From Sutcliffiella halmapala (lineage in GTDB: Bacteria > Bacillota > Bacilli > Bacillales > Bacillaceae_I), in NCBI RefSeq assembly GCF_002019665.1, contig NZ_KV917375.1:1927175-1991174 (forward strand): a DNA stretch of 64,000 nucleotides. The letters are read 5' to 3'. The translations under genes and the position numbers were made by a program. Positions 27,059 through 35,282 of the stretch are shown in pieces. The first letter of the stretch is position 1; each line of letters begins with the position of its first letter. A model generated the notes under the pieces. The model was given only the letters and a program-made list of their open reading frames with translations. It ran no database searches and was not told the DNA's origin.

Positions 27059-28372
27059 ATGTTGCAAAATCATAAACCTGACGATTCAGGGGCTATTTAC
27101 AATCAAAAAGAAGAAAAGTTATATGAATATGTTCACTCTCCAGAAAAACAACAGCAGTTATATCGCCGTACGTTGTTCATTGTTGTCCTCTCACAAATTT
27201 TTGGAGGAGCTGGACTAGCAGCTGGGATAACAGTAGGAGCGCTTCTTGCACAAGATATGCTTGGTACAGATGCATATTCAGGAGTTCCGGTCGCATTATT
27301 TACGCTTGGTTCAGCTGGTTCGGCGTTAGTAGTAGGGCGTCTTTCTCAAAGATTTGGTCGGCGTTACGGACTAGCTACTGGGTTTATAACTGGGGGGATT
27401 GGTGCAATAGGAGTAGTCATTGCGGCATTAACTAGTAATGTGCTGCTTCTTTTCGCTGCCCTAGTAATCTATGGGGCTGGTACGGCAACAAACCTTCAAG
27501 CACGTTATGCTGGGACAGATTTAGCTAACACTAAACAAAGGGCAACAGCTGTAAGTATTGCCTTAGTATCGACAACATTAGGTGCTGTTGCGGGACCCAA
27601 CTTGGTCGGAGTAATGGGGGGATTCGCGACTTCAATCGGTGTTCCAGCATTGGCAGGCCCATTTATTTTGGCGGCAGCAGCTTTTCTTCTAGCGGGACTA
27701 GTCCTTTTGGCTTTCCTCCGACCTGATCCATTATTGGTTGCAAAAGCTTTGGAAGAAAGGATAAAGAGGGAGCCGTTAGTCAATTCTACTAAAATTTCCG
27801 CAAAAAATAATCGTGGAATCGTGGTGGGAGCTTCTGTCATGGTCTTAACACAGATTGTCATGGTCGCTATTATGACGATGACCCCAATCCATATGGGGCA
27901 CCACGGACATGGTTTGAGTCATGTCGGACTTGTTATCGGAATTCATGTCGGTGCTATGTATCTTCCATCGCTTGTGACTGGAATTTTAGTAGATAAGGTC
28001 GGACGTACCACAATGGCGGTCGCAGCAGGAGTTACGCTCCTTCTAGCAGGAATTGTAGCAGCATTTGCACCTACTGATAATCTAGTAGGACTTATTATTG
28101 CACTTGCGCTGCTAGGTCTCGGTTGGAACTTTGGCTTGATAAGTGGTACCGCAACCATTATCGATGCAACGGCTCCTTCAACGAGAGCAAAGACGCAAGG
28201 TTCAGTGGATGTATTAATTGCCCTATCTGGAGCGACAGGAGGGGCATTATCAGGAATGGTTGTAGCGCACTCCAGTTATGCCACACTTTCGCTCGTTGGG
28301 GGTCTACTCTCTCTACTTTTAATTCCTGTTGTTATTTGGGCAAATAAAACTAGACTGAATGAAAAAATGTAA
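27059..28372 (+). CDS. MFS transporter
   Basis: A 437-aa major facilitator permease with about 12 helices. The hallmark loop between helices 2 and 3 is GRLSQRFGRRYGLATGF, and the equivalent in the second half is GILVDKVGRTTMAV. A hydrophilic N-terminus of about 40 residues precedes helix 1. A His-rich cytoplasmic or periplasmic stretch HMGHHGHGLSHV lies about two thirds along. GGAAGGCGG is found before the ATG. Third gene of the acetyltransferase cluster, ending at a terminator. Substrate unknown; a drug or metabolite exporter is likely. Confidence 0.9.
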   Translation: MLQNHKPDDSGAIYNQKEEKLYEYVHSPEKQQQLYRRTLFIVVLSQIFGGAGLAAGITVGALLAQDMLGTDAYSGVPVALFTLGSAGSALVVGRLSQRFGRRYGLATGFITGGIGAIGVVIAALTSNVLLLFAALVIYGAGTATNLQARYAGTDLANTKQRATAVSIALVSTTLGAVAGPNLVGVMGGFATSIGVPALAGPFILAAAAFLLAGLVLLAFLRPDPLLVAKALEERIKREPLVNSTKISAKNNRGIVVGASVMVLTQIVMVAIMTMTPIHMGHHGHGLSHVGLVIGIHVGAMYLPSLVTGILVDKVGRTTMAVAAGVTLLLAGIVAAFAPTDNLVGLIIALALLGLGWNFGLISGTATIIDATAPSTRAKTQGSVDVLIALSGATGGALSGMVVAHSSYATLSLVGGLLSLLLIPVVIWANKTRLNEKM

Positions 28373-28374
28373 TG

Positions 28375-28420
28375 AAAAAGCTTCCCTTCACTATGGTATG
28401 TAGTGATGGAAAGCTTTTTT
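28375..28420. terminator. Terminator between MFS gene and small minus-strand gene
   Basis: AAAAAGCTTCCCTTCACTA pairs with TAGTGATGGAAAGCTTTTTT with two mismatches, giving a long stem and a T-run. Confidence 0.8.
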
Positions 28421-28434
28421 GACGAACAGATAAG

Positions 28435-28737
28435 TTATTTAGTTTTTAGTTGAGCCATTTCTTCTGTCACAATAAATGCTAAATCATCATTCCCAAACAG
28501 GGACAAGACCCCTAACAATGTTTCATTTGAAATTTCTCCAGCTTCTTCTTTTGTCACAGTCAATTCCAATGCTTGGGCTAATGCAGGATTATTTGCTTGA
28601 TCTGGATAAGCCTTCATATAAAGTGCTGCTGGATCTAAGTCGTGGTTGACACACCATTGGGCAAACACGAGTATCATCATGTTTTCTTCTTTTTGATAGT
28701 TTTCTATGATACTCTGTTCTACTTCATTTTTATTCAT
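28435..28737 (-). CDS. Small conserved protein, possibly YxiS-like
   Basis: A 100-aa soluble acidic protein with no signal peptide or membrane segment. The stretch EENMMILVFAQWCVNHDLDP near the N-terminus and LLGVLSLFGNDDLAFIV near the C-terminus look like a conserved Bacillaceae family that I tentatively recall as YxiS; function is unknown. AAGGAG lies upstream of the minus-strand ATG. It is followed by a terminator shared with the MFS gene. Confidence 0.65.
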   Translation of the reverse strand: MNKNEVEQSIIENYQKEENMMILVFAQWCVNHDLDPAALYMKAYPDQANNPALAQALELTVTKEEAGEISNETLLGVLSLFGNDDLAFIVTEEMAQLKTK

Positions 28738-28926
28738 CTATTATTACTCCTTAAAATAAATACTAAAGTAATTATAACATTTGATTGGTTCTTACTTAAT
28801 AAATAATCCTCTTTTCGTTGCATTTCTAAGTTTTTGTAAAAGTAAGAAAGAGTTTGAGTAGTCTTTCTTTTAAATGCTTTTGCAAAATAATTCGGAATAT
28901 AAAAACCTTCCTAATTCCCATATACC

Positions 28927-29514
28927 TTATTTATTAGTATTACATGAATTTAGTAACTGTACACCATTTGAAATGGGGGTAAGTGCTTTATTGATATATT
29001 GACTTGCGGTGAGATGACTATTATGTTGCCAATCGATAGTTGCGCCATAAATCCCCCAGCTTAACATAACTGCTCCTATTCTAAGGGTTTCAAGATTCTC
29101 CTCAGGTTGATTTTTCATTAATAGTTTATATAAAAGGTCTTCTAACTCAGCTTTTAGTTTTGCTTCGATTGTAGACATGAAGGCATCGTAGCTGCGTCGA
29201 CACTGTGAGGAAAGCTCAGCTTGGAATGTTGTTATGGAAAGAAAAATTTTAACGATCGTTTCTTCCGAAAGTTCATCATACAATTTAATTTCATTAAAGA
29301 CCTTTTCCATGAGGTTTTCCGTTAGAGCTGCATCTAATAATTGATACTTATCTGTGAAATGAGAATAGAATGTAGCCCGATTGACCGTTGCTTTATCTGT
29401 TATATCTTTTATTGTAATGTCCTTGAACTCTTTTTTCATTGAAAGTTCTACGAATGCTTCCATGATTAAGTTTCGGGTACGAGTAATACGTGGATCAATT
29501 CGAGTTGGTGACAT
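28927..29514 (-). CDS. TetR family transcriptional regulator
   Basis: A 195-aa one-domain-plus-ligand-pocket repressor. The N-terminal helix-turn-helix (about residues 12-58: LIMEAFVELSMKKEFKDITI then DKATVNRATFYSHFTDKYQLL) is a standard TetR signature; the C-terminal helical domain is of the AcrR_33-like type seen in quinone or electrophile sensors. It is divergent from the DoxX/azoreductase pair, and three palindromic sequences lie in the 216-nt intergenic region. It most likely represses itself and that pair, responding to an electrophile or quinone (inference). Confidence 0.87.
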   Translation of the reverse strand: MSPTRIDPRITRTRNLIMEAFVELSMKKEFKDITIKDITDKATVNRATFYSHFTDKYQLLDAALTENLMEKVFNEIKLYDELSEETIVKIFLSITTFQAELSSQCRRSYDAFMSTIEAKLKAELEDLLYKLLMKNQPEENLETLRIGAVMLSWGIYGATIDWQHNSHLTASQYINKALTPISNGVQLLNSCNTNK

Positions 29515-29558
29515 TTAATCCCTACTTCCTTCCTGTTTTTTTAGACAATTTATCGAAT

Positions 29559-29576
29559 TTGTTGCTTATGCAACAA
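29559..29576. promoter_or_regulatory. Palindrome in the tetR leader
   Basis: TTGTTGCTTATGCAACAA: arms TTGTTGC and GCAACAA around TTAT, perfect, 45 nt before the TetR start codon. Its arms share the GTTG/CAAC ends of the pair at 29630 and 29648, so it may be a third operator or a leader hairpin. Confidence 0.5.
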
Positions 29577-29623
29577 TAGCTATATATCATCGATTGAAAT
29601 CATATTAAAAAGCGTATAAATTT

Positions 29624-29659
29624 ATTATACAACATATGTTGGGTATGCAAAATATGTTG
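29624..29659. promoter_or_regulatory. Tandem TetR operator candidates
   Basis: CAACATATGTTG (29630-29641) is a perfect 12-bp palindrome. CAAAATATGTTG (29648-29659) repeats it with one difference, exactly 18 bp further. On the minus strand TATAAT (complement of 29624-29629) abuts the first copy, so repressor binding would cover the regulator's own promoter as well as the DoxX-side leader. Confidence 0.65.
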
Positions 29660-29730
29660 TTTAGAGAGTTGCTTTAAATTAATAGTACCATTTGCGTCAA
29701 CAAAGTCTAATATAAAAGGAGGAAAATAAG

Positions 29731-30075
29731 ATGGATATATTAACTTGGATTTTACAAGGTCTACTCATACTGATGTTCTTGATGGCTGGAATAGGAAAAT
29801 TAGTTGGTTCACAAATGCACAAAGAAGCATTCGATAAATTGCAATTACCACAATGGTTCCGTGTTGTAACAGGACTCGTTGAATTTATAGGAGCAACTTT
29901 ATTAATCATCGGTTTTTGGCATATAACTAGTAGTATAGTAGGGGCGTTGTTATTAGGGGTAACTGCGATTGGTGGGATTTTAGCACATGTAAAGGTAAAG
30001 GATAGTTTGAAAGAAGCGGCACCTATTACGATTTTAGCAGTCATATCTTTTATTCTATTATTCTTATTAATGTAA
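29731..30075 (+). CDS. DoxX family membrane protein
   Basis: A 114-aa protein with four predicted helices (ILTWILQGLLILMFLMAGIGKL, WFRVVTGLVEFIGATLLIIGF, IVGALLLGVTAIGGILAHV, APITILAVISFILLFLLM). The DoxX fold motif FxMAGIGKLxGS is present near residue 20. DoxX proteins in Bacillales are often linked to quinone or thiol-stress regulons such as MhqP. AAAGGAGG lies 9 nt before the ATG. It is cotranscribed with, or at least next to, an azoreductase under the likely control of the divergent TetR gene. Confidence 0.87.
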   Translation: MDILTWILQGLLILMFLMAGIGKLVGSQMHKEAFDKLQLPQWFRVVTGLVEFIGATLLIIGFWHITSSIVGALLLGVTAIGGILAHVKVKDSLKEAAPITILAVISFILLFLLM

Positions 30076-30154
30076 TTAAAGTGTGTGTAGTTAAATAAGT
30101 ATTTTTTAATAATGATTAGAACAATATAAATGTAAACATTGGAGGATTTTTAAC

Positions 30155-30796
30155 ATGAACGTATTAGTAGTCAAAGCAAATAACCGTCCAGCGTCAGAAG
30201 CTGTATCAAGTAAAATGTATGAAACATTTATGGCATCTATCAAGCATGCTGAAAATATAAACGTCACTACTTATGATGTATTTGCAGAAGATATGCCTTA
30301 CTTTGGCCAGGATTTATTCAACGCATTCGGTAAAATGCAAGCAGGTGGAGAGCTTACAGATCTTGAACAACGACTATTAGCCTCTAAACAAAAAGCAATG
30401 GATGCTTTTACGGCTGCTGATGTAGTGGTTCTCGTTTTTCCTTTATGGAACTTATCCATTCCAGCAAATCTTAGAACATTTATTGATTATGTATTTCAAG
30501 CAGGATATACATTTAAATACAGTGAAGAAGGACAATTAGTAAGTCTAATGCCAGAGAAAAAAGTGATTATTTTAAATGCACGTGGCGGAATTTACTCAAC
30601 ACCAGAAGCTGCACCAATGGAAATGGCCGTTAATTATGTACGTAATGTGTTTGGTGGAATGTTCGGGATGGAAATCATCAATGAAGTAATTATCGAAGGT
30701 CACAACGCAAAGCCAGAACAAGCAGAACAAATTATTGCACAAGGTCTTGAAAAAGTAACAGACGTTGCAAATAGATTAACTTTCCAACCTGTTTGA
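30155..30796 (+). CDS. azoR: FMN-dependent NADH:quinone/azo oxidoreductase
   Basis: A 213-aa flavodoxin-fold enzyme that reduces quinones, azo dyes and related electrophiles by two electrons using NADH. The family segments NVLVVKANNRPASEAVS, VVLVFPLWNLSIPANLRTFIDYVFQAGYTFKY and ILNARGGIYS carry the FMN phosphate and isoalloxazine contacts. It resembles the AzoR1/AzoR2 proteins of B. subtilis, which are induced by quinones under MarR-type control; here the nearby regulator is TetR-type. GGAGGATTTTTAAC precedes the ATG; 79 nt separate it from the DoxX gene. Confidence 0.92.
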   Translation: MNVLVVKANNRPASEAVSSKMYETFMASIKHAENINVTTYDVFAEDMPYFGQDLFNAFGKMQAGGELTDLEQRLLASKQKAMDAFTAADVVVLVFPLWNLSIPANLRTFIDYVFQAGYTFKYSEEGQLVSLMPEKKVIILNARGGIYSTPEAAPMEMAVNYVRNVFGGMFGMEIINEVIIEGHNAKPEQAEQIIAQGLEKVTDVANRLTFQPV

Positions 30797-30806
30797 TTGA
30801 GTGAGG

Positions 30807-30854
30807 GTGCCTGTCCCCTAGTGCTTTAAAGCGCTAGGGGACAGGCACTTTTTT
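30807..30854 (+). terminator. GC-rich REP-like terminator hairpin
   Basis: GTGCCTGTCCCCTAGTGC pairs with GCGCTAGGGGACAGGCAC (one mismatch) around TTTAAA and is followed by TTTTTT. Hairpins with the core GTGCCTGTCCCC recur in many Bacillus genomes, so it is both a terminator for azoR and possibly a dispersed repeat. Confidence 0.85.
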
Positions 30855-30927
30855 AGGCGCTTTTTTAACACCCATCTTTCATACACTCCATAAGATATCA
30901 AAAATATCTACTTGGGAGATGCGGCTT

Positions 30928-32646
30928 ATGCAAAAAGAAAGAATTGCAATTCATTTATTTCCGGCATCCGTCAAAACGATTACTGGAACAAAATGGGGTT
31001 ATATAAATGAAGCGGGGAAATTCGTGTTTCCACCTCAATATGAAGAAGCAAGTGAGTTCCAGACAAATGGTTTGGCAATTGTTCGTCAAAAAGGTGCTGG
31101 AATCATCAATCAGTCTGGAAACTATGTTGTTCTACCTAAGTATAGCTCGATATCTCTCTATTCCGAAGGGCGTGCGGTTGTGATGGATGAACATGGCTCG
31201 ATGGTTGTGGATGAAGCCGGAAAAGTGTTGAATCTAAAAGCATATCCTTTTATTAGCTCTTTTCAAGAACAACGGGCTGTTTTTCAGGATATTGTGAATG
31301 ATGGCCAGACAGTTTATGGCTATTTAGATTTGAATGGAAAACCTGTGATTCCAGCACGATTTCAGTATGCCAACGACTTTAAAGATGGAAAAGCACTTGT
31401 TCAAATAAACGCTGCTCACTACGCACTGATCAATCGGAGTGGAAAACAGCTACAAACTTATCCGTATGAACAAATGAGCGGTTTAAGTGAAGGGATGATT
31501 TCATATAAGAGAACATTTCAGGATAAGGCTGGCTATGTGAATGAAGCCGGAAAAGTCGTCATTGCTCCACGATTTGCGTTTGCCTTGCCATTTCGAAATG
31601 GAAGGGCAGTGGTTAATGCATCGGAGGATTACAAAAACGAATATGGCATCATAAATAAATCGGGAGTTTATGTTATTCCTCCTAAATATAACGATATCAT
31701 TATGTTGGGGGAAGACCGTGCCGCCGTAGGGAGAGCGATCGATTCGAACCAGCCTTTTATAGGATCTATTTATGCCATTGCTGATACGGAAAAAGGTCGA
31801 GTCCTGACTGATTTTATCTATGATAGTGTGAATGAGTTTGATGGTGGCTATAGCTCGGTCACACAAGGGCTACAGTCATTTTTTATAAACAGAGATGGAA
31901 AGCCTGCATCCAATCTTCCTGTCATTCAAGGCATTGGCACACTTAGCTTGGAAGGGAATGTGATCAAAGCCTTTGTTGATCAACGACTGACCTATTATGA
32001 TCGGAATGGTCGTGTAATATGGACCCAGAATAACAAAATCCCTTTAACTCCATCCCTTTTCATTCGGGAGGGAAAATACAGACCGAATAAAGACTATCTT
32101 GTCTACTATCCACAAATGGAGGGAATGCAGAACAGAGCTGCACAAGCAATAATAAATCAAGTGTTAAAAAAAGAATCTCAGGTGAAGCCGATCGATTCTA
32201 ATACACCTCTTGATTACAGCTATACTGGGGACTTTTCCGTTAAATTTCTTCAAAAGCATTTACTTGTGCTAGAACTTGTGGGCTATAACTTTCCATATGG
32301 AGCTGCTCATGGCATGCCAAGTCAAATAGAAGTGCCGCTCAATTTAGTCACCGGTCAAATCTATGAATTAAAGGATTTGTTTAAGTCTAACAGTAATTAC
32401 GTTAAAGTAATAAGTCAAATCATCGGTAAGAAAATTCAGGAGAATTCAGATGCTTATTTCCCTGATGCTTATCAAGGAATTGCAGCTAATCAACCATTTT
32501 ATGTAACAAAGGATTCTTTAGCGATTTATTTTCAGCCATATGAAATTGCGGCTTTTGCGGCAGGGTTTCCAACTTTTGATATCCCATTTGAAGAGATTAA
32601 GAGTTTGATAAATGTAGACGGGGAGTTTTGGAGGTCTTTTCATTAG
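30928..32646 (+). CDS. WG-repeat protein with C-terminal DUF3298-like domain
   Basis: A roughly 572-aa protein. Residues about 20-370 hold at least seven WG/KWGF-type repeats of 45-55 residues, each with a pattern such as WGYINEAGKFVFPPQYEEASEF or AGYVNEAGKVVIAPRFAFALPF. The last 170 residues (YLVYYPQMEGMQNRAAQAIIN to FDIPFEEIKSLI) resemble the DUF3298 region of RsiV/PdaC-like extracytoplasmic proteins, although no signal peptide is visible at the N-terminus. WG repeats are thought to mediate protein binding; function unknown. ATG 30928 is preferred over 30919, since GGGAG lies 9 nt before it. Confidence 0.85.
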   Translation: MQKERIAIHLFPASVKTITGTKWGYINEAGKFVFPPQYEEASEFQTNGLAIVRQKGAGIINQSGNYVVLPKYSSISLYSEGRAVVMDEHGSMVVDEAGKVLNLKAYPFISSFQEQRAVFQDIVNDGQTVYGYLDLNGKPVIPARFQYANDFKDGKALVQINAAHYALINRSGKQLQTYPYEQMSGLSEGMISYKRTFQDKAGYVNEAGKVVIAPRFAFALPFRNGRAVVNASEDYKNEYGIINKSGVYVIPPKYNDIIMLGEDRAAVGRAIDSNQPFIGSIYAIADTEKGRVLTDFIYDSVNEFDGGYSSVTQGLQSFFINRDGKPASNLPVIQGIGTLSLEGNVIKAFVDQRLTYYDRNGRVIWTQNNKIPLTPSLFIREGKYRPNKDYLVYYPQMEGMQNRAAQAIINQVLKKESQVKPIDSNTPLDYSYTGDFSVKFLQKHLLVLELVGYNFPYGAAHGMPSQIEVPLNLVTGQIYELKDLFKSNSNYVKVISQIIGKKIQENSDAYFPDAYQGIAANQPFYVTKDSLAIYFQPYEIAAFAAGFPTFDIPFEEIKSLINVDGEFWRSFH

Positions 32647-32660
32647 GTTTGTCATAGCTG

Positions 32661-32693
32661 CTTGCCCATTTAGAGTTGGGCAAGTTTTCTTTT
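32661..32693 (+). terminator. Terminator after the WG-repeat gene
   Basis: CTTGCCCA and TGGGCAAG form an 8-bp stem with a 9-nt loop, followed by TTTTCTTTT. Confidence 0.8.
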
Positions 32694-32862
32694 AGTGCAA
32701 GATTAATAAAAATTGAGTGGGTTTTCCTGAGGGTTTTTTATATCATTTCAATATTATTTAACACATCTCGGAATCTATCTAACACTTCCACTTATTGGTG
32801 GTATATAATCCAATTATAGATACCCTAGAATTTTTGTAAAAACTAAAAAAGAGGTGATAGTG

Positions 32863-33372
32863 TTGACAAAAGATATTACAATCACACAACTCCATTCCGC
32901 GGAAGAGCATATTAATGAGTTAACAGAACTACTCATTCAGGTTGTGGAAGGTGGTGCTTCCATAGGCTTCTTACCACCACTCGACCGTTCGGTAGCTATA
33001 GAGTATTGGCAGAATGTATTAAAGCAAGACGTAATTCTTTTCATCGCTAAACTAAACAATCAAATAGTAGGAACAGTACAATTACATAGCAGTTCCAGCC
33101 AAAACGGTGCACATAGGATGGAAATTGCTAAATTAATGACGCATCCTAATTATCGTAACAAGGGTATCGCAAAGATGCTGATGAACCATGCAGAAGAAAG
33201 AGCGAAGCAAGAAGGTAAGACTTTATTAATTCTAGATACGAGAAAAGGGGATCCATCAAATCTCCTTTATTCATCAATCGGTTTTATCGAAGCTGGGCAG
33301 ATTCCCAACTTTGCAAGATCCAGTGACGGCCAATTACATACGACGGTTTTTTATTATAAAATCCTTAAGTAA
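32863..33372 (+). CDS. GNAT family N-acetyltransferase
   Basis: A 169-aa acetyltransferase with the acetyl-CoA loop MTHPNYRNKGIAKMLMNHAEE (about 98-118) and the following strand TLLILDTRKGDPSNLLYSSIGF. The acceptor amine is unknown. TTG at 32863 is preferred because AGAGGTGAT lies 6-7 nt upstream; a GTG at 32854 overlaps that site. It stands 200 nt after the previous terminator; a small hypothetical gene follows 37 nt after its stop. Confidence 0.84.
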   Translation: MTKDITITQLHSAEEHINELTELLIQVVEGGASIGFLPPLDRSVAIEYWQNVLKQDVILFIAKLNNQIVGTVQLHSSSSQNGAHRMEIAKLMTHPNYRNKGIAKMLMNHAEERAKQEGKTLLILDTRKGDPSNLLYSSIGFIEAGQIPNFARSSDGQLHTTVFYYKILK

Positions 33373-33409
33373 TCAAGGTTTCACAACGAACTTGAGGGTA
33401 GGTGTTAAC

Positions 33410-33868
33410 GTGATTTTATTAAACGGGGTAAGTGGTTCTAATAATGAAACATTAGTTGATGGGGTAGAATTTAAGCGGATTTCTTATTATATTATTAAAA
33501 AAAATCGTGGTAGAGTTCTGTCCTTTATTGAGCCAGAAACCGGAACTAATTATTATAAAGTTAAAGTGCAGATTTTCGGTGAGCAACTGTATATTTTGCT
33601 GAATATCAGTTATCCATTCCTTGCATTTGCTTCCTCTGTTGAGCCTGGGGAAATTTTATTTGTTGATTACCCACTACTGAAGGAAGAATTAATTTCCTAT
33701 TATAGGATATTGACCATTCATGAATTGAACGAACCATTAATAGTGAAGCAAGTAAAAGGAAAAAGCCTAGTAGAAAATGAGAATCAGTTAAATGAGGCTG
33801 ACCTTTACGGAATAAAGCATTGGAAAACGCAAACGATTGGTGAGGTAGTTTTCAATTTTTGGGACTAA
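33410..33868 (+). CDS. Hypothetical protein
   Basis: A 152-aa soluble protein from GTG 33410, which has AGGGTAGGTG upstream. The open frame extends back to 33311, but that would overlap the acetyltransferase gene in another frame and is unlikely. I recognise no motif; the composition is ordinary for a globular protein, with strands such as VILLNGVSGSNNE, YYKVKVQIFGEQLYILLNISYPF and GEVVFNFW. It could be co-transcribed with the acetyltransferase. No function can be proposed. Confidence 0.6.
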   Translation: MILLNGVSGSNNETLVDGVEFKRISYYIIKKNRGRVLSFIEPETGTNYYKVKVQIFGEQLYILLNISYPFLAFASSVEPGEILFVDYPLLKEELISYYRILTIHELNEPLIVKQVKGKSLVENENQLNEADLYGIKHWKTQTIGEVVFNFWD

Positions 33869-34016
33869 ATATCAAAATAAGGAGATTAAATCTACTGATT
33901 CAATATAAAAGCGACTGTGTTACTTCATTATATCTATGCTAACGAGTCTCGAATTTACAGATGTTAATAAGACAAAGGCTAGTGAGCATTATGTCAATTT
34001 GAAAGGAGATGTCTTG

Positions 34017-34364
34017 TTGAATAAAATTCTATTACATTTAGAAGGCGCCTTTATTTTGTTAATTAGCCTTTATTTTTACTCGTCCCAACAGTTCAGCTGG
34101 CTTGTGTTTGCAATCTTTTTATTAGCACCAGATCTTGCAATGGTCGGGTATTTAAAAAATAATAAATTTGGAGCAATAATTTATAATCTGTTTCATACTT
34201 ATTGCTTTCCAATTGTCATAATTATCTTTGGGATATTTTTGAAAAACGACCTACTTCTACAATTCGGGTTAATTTGGTCTGCTCATATTGGAATGGATCG
34301 GATGTTTGGTTACGGATTGAAAAATCCAACTAATTTTAAAGATACGCATTTGAATCGGATTTGA
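34017..34364 (+). CDS. DUF4260 family membrane protein
   Basis: A small integral membrane protein of about 115 aa with three to four helices. The motif PDLAMVGYLKNNKFGAIIYNLFHTY and the C-terminal HIGMDRMFGYGLKNPTNFKDTHL are diagnostic for DUF4260. TTG 34017 (or 34014) is preferred because AAAGGAG lies 8 nt upstream; the frame back to 33936 has no ribosome binding site. Function of the family is unknown. Confidence 0.8.
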   Translation: MNKILLHLEGAFILLISLYFYSSQQFSWLVFAIFLLAPDLAMVGYLKNNKFGAIIYNLFHTYCFPIVIIIFGIFLKNDLLLQFGLIWSAHIGMDRMFGYGLKNPTNFKDTHLNRI

Positions 34365-34473
34365 GGGATTGGGAATTTTTTTAACTGGAATTATTCAATA
34401 AACTTTCATCTAATGACATTTTCGAAATATTGCGATAAAATTAATTTGATACATATGGGAAGGAGCTGGTTGT

Positions 34474-34512
34474 ATGAAATTTAATCAAATAGGTGGTAAA
34501 AACTCGATTTGA
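34474..34512 (+). CDS. 12-codon leader ORF before the DJ-1 gene
   Basis: ATG 34474 is preceded by GGAAGGAG at 8 nt, the best ribosome binding site of the area, but the frame encodes only MKFNQIGGKNSI before TGA. The DJ-1 family gene starts 31 nt later in another frame. It could be a regulatory leader peptide or the relic of a frameshifted longer start. Confidence 0.35.
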   Translation: MKFNQIGGKNSI

Positions 34513-34543
34513 TTCAACAGAAAAGCAAAAGGGAGATGAGTGG

Positions 34544-35101
34544 TTGAAAGCATTATTTTTCTTATATGAGGGGTATGTTGATTGGGAAATTAGTGCCTTA
34601 ACTTATATGTTATGGGACTCTAAAATCGAAATTAAAACAACAGCACTAAGTAGCGAGGTAACACATATAGGAGGTTTCAGAATTGCAATTGATTTAGCAG
34701 TGGAGGAGTGTAACCCTTCTGACTTTGATATATTAATCATTCCTGGAGGAGACCCAGGTGAGTTAGTAAATGAAAAGCATTTATTGAACATTATCCGAGG
34801 ATTTGATGCACAAAATAAATATATTGCGGCGATTTGTGGGGCTCCAACCTTTTTAGCAGCTGCAGGTGTATTAAAGGAAAGAAAATATTCCACGTCAATT
34901 GAGGAGCCGGAATATACGTCGCTTTTTGATGAGCAGTATAAGAGTGAAAAAGATGTAACTGTTTGCGAAAATTTGATTACGGCTGAAGGAAATGCCTATA
35001 TCGAATTTGCAATTGAAGTTGGGAAAAAATTGAAGATTTTCAAGGATAGAGAAGATGAACTAGAAACAGTCCTATTTTTTAAAAATCAACTAAGAGGATA
35101 A
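34544..35101 (+). CDS. DJ-1/PfpI family protein
   Basis: A 185-aa protein of the DJ-1/PfpI glutamine-amidotransferase-like superfamily. The fold is seen as LKALFFLYEGYVDWEISALTYML, then FDILIIPGGDPGELV, then the nucleophile elbow AAICGAPTFLAAAGVL with the reactive Cys of AICGAP, and TAEGNAYIEFAIEVGKKL. Members act as deglycases, chaperones, proteases or isonitrile hydratases, so a specific activity cannot be assigned. TTG 34544 is chosen because GGGAG lies 8-9 nt upstream and the homologous fold starts there; the frame extends to 34493 without support. A 12-codon ORF precedes it. Confidence 0.82.
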   Translation: MKALFFLYEGYVDWEISALTYMLWDSKIEIKTTALSSEVTHIGGFRIAIDLAVEECNPSDFDILIIPGGDPGELVNEKHLLNIIRGFDAQNKYIAAICGAPTFLAAAGVLKERKYSTSIEEPEYTSLFDEQYKSEKDVTVCENLITAEGNAYIEFAIEVGKKLKIFKDREDELETVLFFKNQLRG

Positions 35102-35124
35102 AATAACATTTTTGTTTAATAATT

Positions 35125-35168
35125 ACCCTAGAGAGAAGGAAAATAACAAACTCTTTAGGGTGTTTTTT
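35125..35168 (+). terminator. Terminator after the DJ-1 gene
   Basis: ACCCTAGAGAG and CTCTTTAGGGT pair with one mismatch around a 15-nt loop, followed by GTTTTTT. Confidence 0.75.
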
Positions 35169-35282
35169 AAATTAGCCTCTATTAAAGTAAAGTGTTGTTT
35201 TAGACAACAGCGGTGTTTAGTAGAGCCTTAAATTAAGATGTAAACACAGATATAGTGAAGTGGTTTGAGAGAGGTGAGATAA

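Noticed and set aside
33311-33409. Longer start of the hypothetical gene at 33410
   Set aside because: It overlaps the acetyltransferase gene out of frame, and the ribosome binding site is next to the GTG at 33410.
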